NCBI RefSeq assembly: GCF_024323335.1
Contig: NC_066585.1
Location: forward strand, 183,414,294-183,478,293
From: Lathyrus oleraceus
Lineage: Eukaryota > Streptophyta > Magnoliopsida > Fabales > Fabaceae
Direction of reading: 5' to 3'
DNA length: 64,000 nucleotides
Position numbers and translations under genes: made by a program. Below, piece by piece: positions 58,401 to 64,000 of this stretch. The notes beneath the pieces were generated by a model that made no database searches, had not been told where the DNA came from, and was given only the letters and a program-made list of their open reading frames with translations. Position 1 is the stretch's first letter. The number at the start of each line of letters is the position of its first letter.

Positions 58401-60959
58401 GGTCTCTCAAAAGTCGTCCTCAGAGAAACACTTGGCATGAGATGTTGAAACTGAAAGGATGGCTGTCTTCCCAAGTATTCAAAGAGCAGTTTCCAGCTCA
58501 TTTTTCTGAAGTAATTGATGCTCTACCAGTTCAAGAATACATGAATCCTGTGTCTGGTCTTCTAAATTTAGCTGCAAATTTGCAACACGGGAGTGCCAAA
58601 CATGACATTGGGCCATATGTTTATATTTCGTATGGCTGTGATGACATGGAAGCTGATTCTGTGACAAAACTCTGCTGTGACTCAAATGATGTGGTACGGG
58701 TCGTTGTTATGTCACTCTCCTCCTCTTCTTAAAGACATCTAGTATTGCCTTGCATTTAAGACTCAATTTTTTGAATTTAAACTATGCCATAAGTGATTCC
58801 AACTATATTGGATTAAAATTATTCTTTTGATGTTTCCTCTGGTGAGAAATTGTATTTGTGCATATATCCCATCATGATAACTTAATGTGAATCTTGTCTT
58901 TTGAAAGAATGAGCATCCTCATGAAATTTTTGCCTGTCGTGAAGACTGTTTTGTCCATTATAAGGTTTATATTATATGCAATACTTGTTTGAGATCTGGA
59001 AGTGAAAATATGAAGTATGTTGTCATTATCAATAAAAGGTATAACTTCATATCATACTCACAGTTTTCTAACTCCTACTATTACTTTTGAGTTCTGGTAG
59101 CTTGGTTGAGCAAACATATAATAATGAATTTGAAATTGAAGCCAAACACCACCCATCGATTTTATTCCAGATTCATAGCTAGAAAACATTCTTGTACCGA
59201 ACGATGAACACAAGTCACAACTAGAACCATGTTTAAAGGTTGATACCAGAACCAAAAATTAGTCAATTACTTTGTTCAACTCATGATCATTTTATTTGTT
59301 TTAGCTTTATACTAAGCATTTAAAATTGCCTATGTTAGTACCCCACACATAGAAATTACTAGTTGCAACTGATTCCTTAACTCTCAAATATTAACCATGT
59401 TTGTTGTAAAATGAGTTGTGTAAATAATCCATGCTATTTTACCTTTCTGTTTGTTATTCCAGGTTAATATTATGACACATTCTGCGGATGTCCCTCTCTC
59501 TACAGAACAGCTTACAAAAATAAGGAAATTGCTGAAGAAGCACAAAGCTCTGTGTCAAGTGGAGTATGTTGCTGCTGAGCAGTTACCGGGACAGAATGCT
59601 AAAGCAATGATATTATCACATGCTGAAGAAATGGAACAAAAAGGTTTGCGGAGTATGGGGAAAGAAGGAATGGAATTTTTCAGGAGAGTCGATAGAATAT
59701 CTTGCATCTCAACTGAAGCTAAAAAAGCTTCTACTCAGAGTATAGACAGCAATATTTCTCAGGATGGAGAACGCAGTATCTTCGCTGATTCTGAACCTTC
59801 GCTTCATGGGACTGTTCATACCGGCAATTTGTCAGCACATGATAATCCTAGAAGTCCCTCTGAAAGCTCCAACAGTTGTAAGAAAAAGTTTACCGAGCAT
59901 TCAGGCGCCCAGTGGGATGTCTTTCGTAGACAAGATGTGCCAAAGCTCATAGAATACATTAAAAGACACTATGATGAACTTACTTATACCCACGACTCTC
60001 ACAAGAAGGCAAGTTCATTGTTAGACAATTCCTTGGAAGAATTTTGGAGTTATTGATTATTGACATTTTCTTGTCTGCAGATGGTTCATCCAATTCTAGA
60101 TCAGAGCATTTTTCTTGACAGTACTCACAAAGTGAGACTGAAGGAGGAGTTTAGTAAGTACTTATTCTTCTATTTGTTTGATCATCTAATACACATTACA
60201 GTCCTATATAACTTAATTAACTCCCGTCACTATTACCAGAGATTGAACCATGGACTTTCCAGCAACATGTTGGAGAAGCTGTCATCATTCCTGCTGGCTG
60301 TCCATACCAGATAAGGAATTCTAAGGTCTTGTGCTTTAAGATGAAGACTCTCTCTCTATCTCTCTCTAGTTAGTTTGGAAAAACAGAAACCTTGAAGTTT
60401 TAGTTATTGAACTGGATATCCTTGACTTTGTTTTTACATCTGGAAAATTCCTTTAGCAAATGATTTATCATGAATATATTTAGCAATCAATACTTACATT
60501 TGATGCAGAAAGTAGAAAGAAGGCAGATTGATGTTTACACTAATAATATTTATCGTCTTACTCTCCGTATGTATGATTGCGGAAGGATTCTCATTATCAG
60601 TCTATGGAGCCCTTTAAATCAAAACTTTGTGAATGCACGCATGACAATTTTTGTTTCTTGATTTGCAGTGTTGTGTCCATGCGGTATTGGAATTTGTGTC
60701 CCCTGAAAATGTAACCGAGTGTATCCAGTTGATTGATGAAGTCAGACAGTTACCTGAAGACCATAAAGCAAAAGTAGACAAGCTGGAGGTAATTTTTGTA
60801 ATAGTATTGTTTACAAATTCACATTATTCTTGTAGGTGTATTACATAGAGTTGACAAGGCTTGCTCTGTTTGTATTTTCTAAAATAGGTGAAGAAAATGG
60901 CGCTACACAGCATGAGTACAGCAATTAAAGAAATACGCCAGCTTACATGCAAAACATGA
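55411..60959 (+). CDS. JMJ24: JmjC-domain protein of KDM3/JMJ24-25 type, with degenerate active site
   Basis: Twelve coding exons with matching phases give 1046 residues: 55411-56157, 56227-56369, 56873-56978, 57068-57200, 57290-57353, 57424-58150, 58370-58693, 59463-60008, 60081-60153, 60240-60325, 60669-60788, 60888-60959. All introns are GT-AG except intron 8 (GC-AG, donor AAG|GCAAGT). Domains: WRC motif (C19, C29, C40, H43); basic nuclear region with Lys runs (about 170-190); RING-like Cys cluster C267-C321 (CHWC, CSSC, CFGC, CPVC, CTCKDC); a second Cys cluster (CNHC...[13 protein letters not shown], from about 398); and the JmjC domain, about 600-1000. The Fe(II) ligand motif HxD is CCD here (Cys742, Asp744), the distal His of GCPHQ is Tyr977, and the 2-oxoglutarate Lys position is His987. 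This fits Arabidopsis JMJ24, a KDM3 homologue reported as catalytically degenerate with an E3 ligase role. The JMJ24 name is tentative; JMJ25-like is the alternative. Confidence 0.85.
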
Positions 60960-62208
60960 TTGTACCAGCTAAAGTATAAACTTGCATGCCTCTAAAGACT
61001 GAAGTTCTCAAGTCTCAGCCTCCTTAACATATCGTTCATTTTGTATAAATTAATGCAAACTCATTAAGATCTGGCAAGGTACTTGTTAAATTGATTAAAA
61101 TTTGGTTTTATATCCTTTTCTGTCCTCTATGATCCTTTTTGCCTTACCTGAATATGAAATAATTTATTTGGTCTGTAATAAAAGGGTGAGAATCTAAAAT
61201 CTCAAAAGGGTCAATGATCTGGTCTCTCCTCCAGTTTTGGAAGTCCCACGATGTTTTAGTAATTTTTTGACATTCTCAAGCCATTAGTTACAAGTAGGAT
61301 GTTGTGTTTCGGAAACACTTTCGAAACATATTTTCAACTCTTAGTCGAAATTGAATCATGAAAACATAATCTCCAAAAATTTCATTTATCACTAAGGTGT
61401 CACTTTTGGTAGAGCCTAGAATTGCTTCATTTTCTTCCCCTGAAAATGAAGTTTGACACTGACAGCGGGAACTCCCGCGCTGTTGATTTTGATATATTTG
61501 TGTTTTTTATGATGTTACTTTTTGTGTGGATGTTCCCAATGATCAATTGTTCTGCCAATTTTTTTTTTTGCAACACTGATATTGAAACGTTAAAATGTCT
61601 ATGTGTGCTTCGACTTGAAGGAAAATAAATGGACCTTAAAATGTTTTTTTATCTTCCAGAAAATGGGCTTTTACGTGCCTGATTTGGAGATTTTAACTCC
61701 ACCACTCTGACACTTGTACCTAACATCCATCATTTAGAGCATTTTTATAAAAAACAGATTTTTTTTTGAAATTTATCCGATTTTATCGGAAATTTATCTG
61801 TTTCGAAATTTTTGGTAAACAATCTGAAATTTCAAAATTTTTGATAAACTATAACACTTTTGGAAATTTTTGGTAGTGTTAAAAAATATTTTATTTTATT
61901 TTATTGAATATGAATTATAAGAATTTTTACTTTGGTTGAAATTTCTGGTATAAATTGGAATATTTAGAATTTCTGGTAATATTTGTAAGTTCATGTAAAC
62001 TTCAGAAATTTCGGTATCCTGAAAATTTAATGTATATCGGAAATTTTGCACAAAAATTGTTTGAAGGGCAGTTTTGGAATTATGAAATTATGGGGTGTGT
62101 GCGCGCCCGCGCGTGTGCACATTAGGTTCAAGGGGGGGTTGACAAGTTAAAATCTCTTGATTTTGTTTTCCACAGACTTGTTCATTCATTAAATTGATTA
62201 TTAAATAT
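60960..62208. other. Downstream intergenic region, no gene seen
   Basis: It holds the 3' UTR of the JmjC gene and a block (61745-62045) of recurring GAAATTTnTGGTA / CCGATTTTATCGGAAATTT words. The ORF 61422-61628 has no domain character. CGCGCCCGCGCG at 62101-62112 is a short alternating purine/pyrimidine GC run. Confidence 0.5.
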
Positions 62209-62607
62209 GAGAAATTCTTGATGCATCCTACCTATATATTATTAGGGCACCACGTGAAAATATAAAAATGCTCTCAGATTTCGGAGATGTATCTCCGAAC
62301 GTACCATGAGAAAATAGGATTCTGACTTTAATATAAAAAACTACAGAGATGCATCTTCGTGTACATTTTGGAGATGCATCTCCGGACGGTATTTCTTAAA
62401 ATCTCACAACTCAGATTCTCTCAAAATCAATCAACGAAGTTCAAACCTTTTTTTCATCAACATCAAATATCAAAGAGATCATTCAACACAGAAGTAAATT
62501 CACAATTTGTAAGTTTTTTATTTTTATAATTTTTTTTGAGTTTTTGTATAAATTAGTAGAAATTGATGATTAGGTTAAGAAATAAATAGTTTTTACTTGA
62601 TTGATAG

Positions 62608-62950
62608 TAGGGGTGACAAATGGGCATGACCGTCCCGTTTAGGTCCCTCTCGCAAATGCCAGTAAAATATCAGGTGGGGCGGAGCAGACATAGTTGAGGA
62701 TGAGGGTCTAAAATCTAGGCTCGTCCCGCAAAAAAGTGAGTGCGGGGAGGGGAAAGCCCGCGAGCACTGCACCTTTTAAGCATAAAAATACAAAACTTTA
62801 TGTTAATGATCGTGTCCGCAAAAGTCCGCGAAAAAAATGGGGCGGGGCGGGCATATTAGAGGGTGATGACCTAAATTCTTCACCCTCCCCGAATTAAAGT
62901 GTGGGCAAAACGGGCATGTCCAATGGATTGGACCCATTTTGTCACCCCTA
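62608..62950. mobile_element. hAT-type MITE, GC-rich (343 bp)
   Basis: The ends are TAGGGGTGACAAATGGG and, reverse-complemented, TAGGGGTGACAAAATGGG, with a perfect 8-bp duplication ATTGATAG at 62600-62607 and 62951-62958. The interior is rich in GGGGCGGG/CCCGC words and contains no ORF. It shares the TAGGGGTG end with the MITE at 51620-52316. Confidence 0.93.
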
Positions 62951-63229
62951 ATTGATAGCATATAGATACTGGAAAACATGTTTTATGGTTACAAATAATG
63001 ATCACTGCATTATTTTTGTGGGTTTGGTGGTATGCATTATCACCCTTGATGAAATTGAATGTTGCAGGAAATTTCAGAAACGTATCTCCGAAATTTTTCA
63101 ACGTTTTGATTTCCAGGAATCGGAGATGCATCTCCGTAATTTATCTGTCTGTTTTTTTTGTTGCTTTTCTTGCGTGTAGGGTTGTTTGTAGTAATTATGT
63201 GACACTTGTCTGATTTACTTACATGCATT

Positions 63230-63422
63230 ATGGCAGATAAAGACAACATACTGAAGCATGGGAGGGTTACATAACATGCATTTGTTCGGAGGAAAAAAAG
63301 TGATTTCAAAGGCTCATGTTCCCTCTAGCCCTGTTCATGTGGAGGCAAGTCCTAGATGCCATTATGACGGAGACACGAAATACACTAATTTACCCGAGAC
63401 AACGTCAGAGGACAGGGGGTAA
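63230..63422 (+). pseudogene. Relic exon within the non-autonomous element
   Basis: A short frame MADKDNILKHGRVT ends at TAA (63272). With the stop read through and one frame change it continues as AHVPSSPVHVEASPRCHYDG up to TAA at 63420. It looks like the first exon of a transposon-borne host-like gene (possibly of the plant-mobile-domain type). The assignment is weak. Confidence 0.3.
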
Positions 63423-64000
63423 AGGAAGCCGAGGAGTCCGAGGAGCTCTAGTCTGACATACATAATAGTTTATAGTATTTGTACGTTGGCTTTATTATCA
63501 ATTGTATTTTATTTTGACTTATTTCGACTATAATGTGTATTTTGACTTCATTGTGTATTGACTGATGACTTATTTTGACCATCTAGATTTATGTCGGTTT
63601 TTTGCATATCGATTGTACAATTTAATGCTTATCACATAACACAGCCTTAATATCTATAAATCTTCATTTTCATCTAAGTAACCATAGAACCAACTTAACT
63701 TGCACTGTTTTGACTATTTACGTAGATGCGCCGTAAATGTTAAACAGAGATGCATCTCCGAAATAATAAACGTGTAAAATGGGCCTTTCAGAGATAGATC
63801 TATGAGATGCGTTTTGAAATATTAGAGAGATGCATCTCCAGATCAGTTAACGTTTTGATTTAAGACAAAGTGCGTTCAAAGATGCATCTTCGAAATCTGA
63901 TGGGCATTTTAGGTTTTTCATAGGGTATTTTTTCATCCCATAGGATGAGATAAGAAATTCCCTTAAATATTGATTCCATATTATATTCTAATTCGAGTGG

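Larger units (their letters stand above)
62209..63962. mobile_element. Non-autonomous DNA transposon with GGAGATGCATCTCC repeats
   Basis: The ends are imperfect inverted repeats (GAGAAATTCTTGATGCATCC on the left; reverse complement of the right, GGAATTTCTTATCTCATCC). They are flanked by TTAAATAT on both sides (62201-62208 and 63963-63970), an 8-bp target duplication. The interior holds at least seven GGAGATGCATCTCCG-type palindromes (62281, 62345, 62370, 63085, 63121, 63748, 63828). No transposase is seen. A nested MITE lies at 62608-62950. Confidence 0.7.

Noticed and set aside
62101..62112. GC-rich alternating run as Z-DNA regulatory element
   Set aside because: It is only 12 bases and stands alone, with no gene close enough to support a role.

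Overview
This is plant nuclear DNA, most likely from a large-genome legume of the pea/vetch/lentil group (Fabeae). The evidence is Ogre-type (Ty3/gypsy, Tat lineage) retroelements with 5-7.6 kb LTRs and TGGCGACTCTGCTGGGGA primer-binding sites, Athila-like elements, legume-style MULE and CACTA elements carrying plant-mobile-domain and Ulp1 genes, and one ordinary spliced plant gene. No sequence search was possible, so the species is an inference.

Positions 1-30061 form a stack of retroelements inserted into one another, of which the window shows only the right-hand side. From youngest to oldest: element A (+; 3' internal end 1-1090 and LTR 1091-8679) sits in the reverse transcriptase of Ogre-like element B (-; 8680-17455). 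B sits in the internal region of Athila-like element C (+; 17456-23765). C sits in the protease region of gypsy element F (-; 23766-30061). F has cut off one end of a MULE (30065-30790). A separate solo LTR (24034-25550, near-perfect 5-bp duplication) also interrupts the F protease.

Positions 30830-35958 hold a second, complete-ended MULE with 9-bp target duplication. It carries a small unknown ORF, a decayed transposase and an open plant-mobile-domain gene. An AT-rich stretch with (AT)n tracts follows, then an Ogre-type LTR with PBS (38345-40350) abutting a minus-strand Ogre derivative with several internal deletions (40730-44130). Next come a Stowaway MITE (44207-44481) and a 4.7-kb CACTA element (44898-49612, AAT duplication) that encodes an apparently intact 13-exon transposase-like/Ulp1 cysteine protease of 722 residues.

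Positions 50420-54700 hold an LTR fragment and a decayed L1-type LINE split by a hAT MITE. The only evident host gene, 55411-60959 (+, 12 coding exons, 1046 residues), encodes a WRC + zinc-finger + JmjC protein of the KDM3/JMJ24-25 family. Both iron-binding histidines of its JmjC domain are replaced, so it is probably not a demethylase. The right end holds another non-autonomous element (62209-63962) with its own nested MITE.

The most unusual pattern is that clusters of short GC-containing palindromes, different in each family, recur in unrelated element families. In five of them the cluster lies just upstream of a TATA box.
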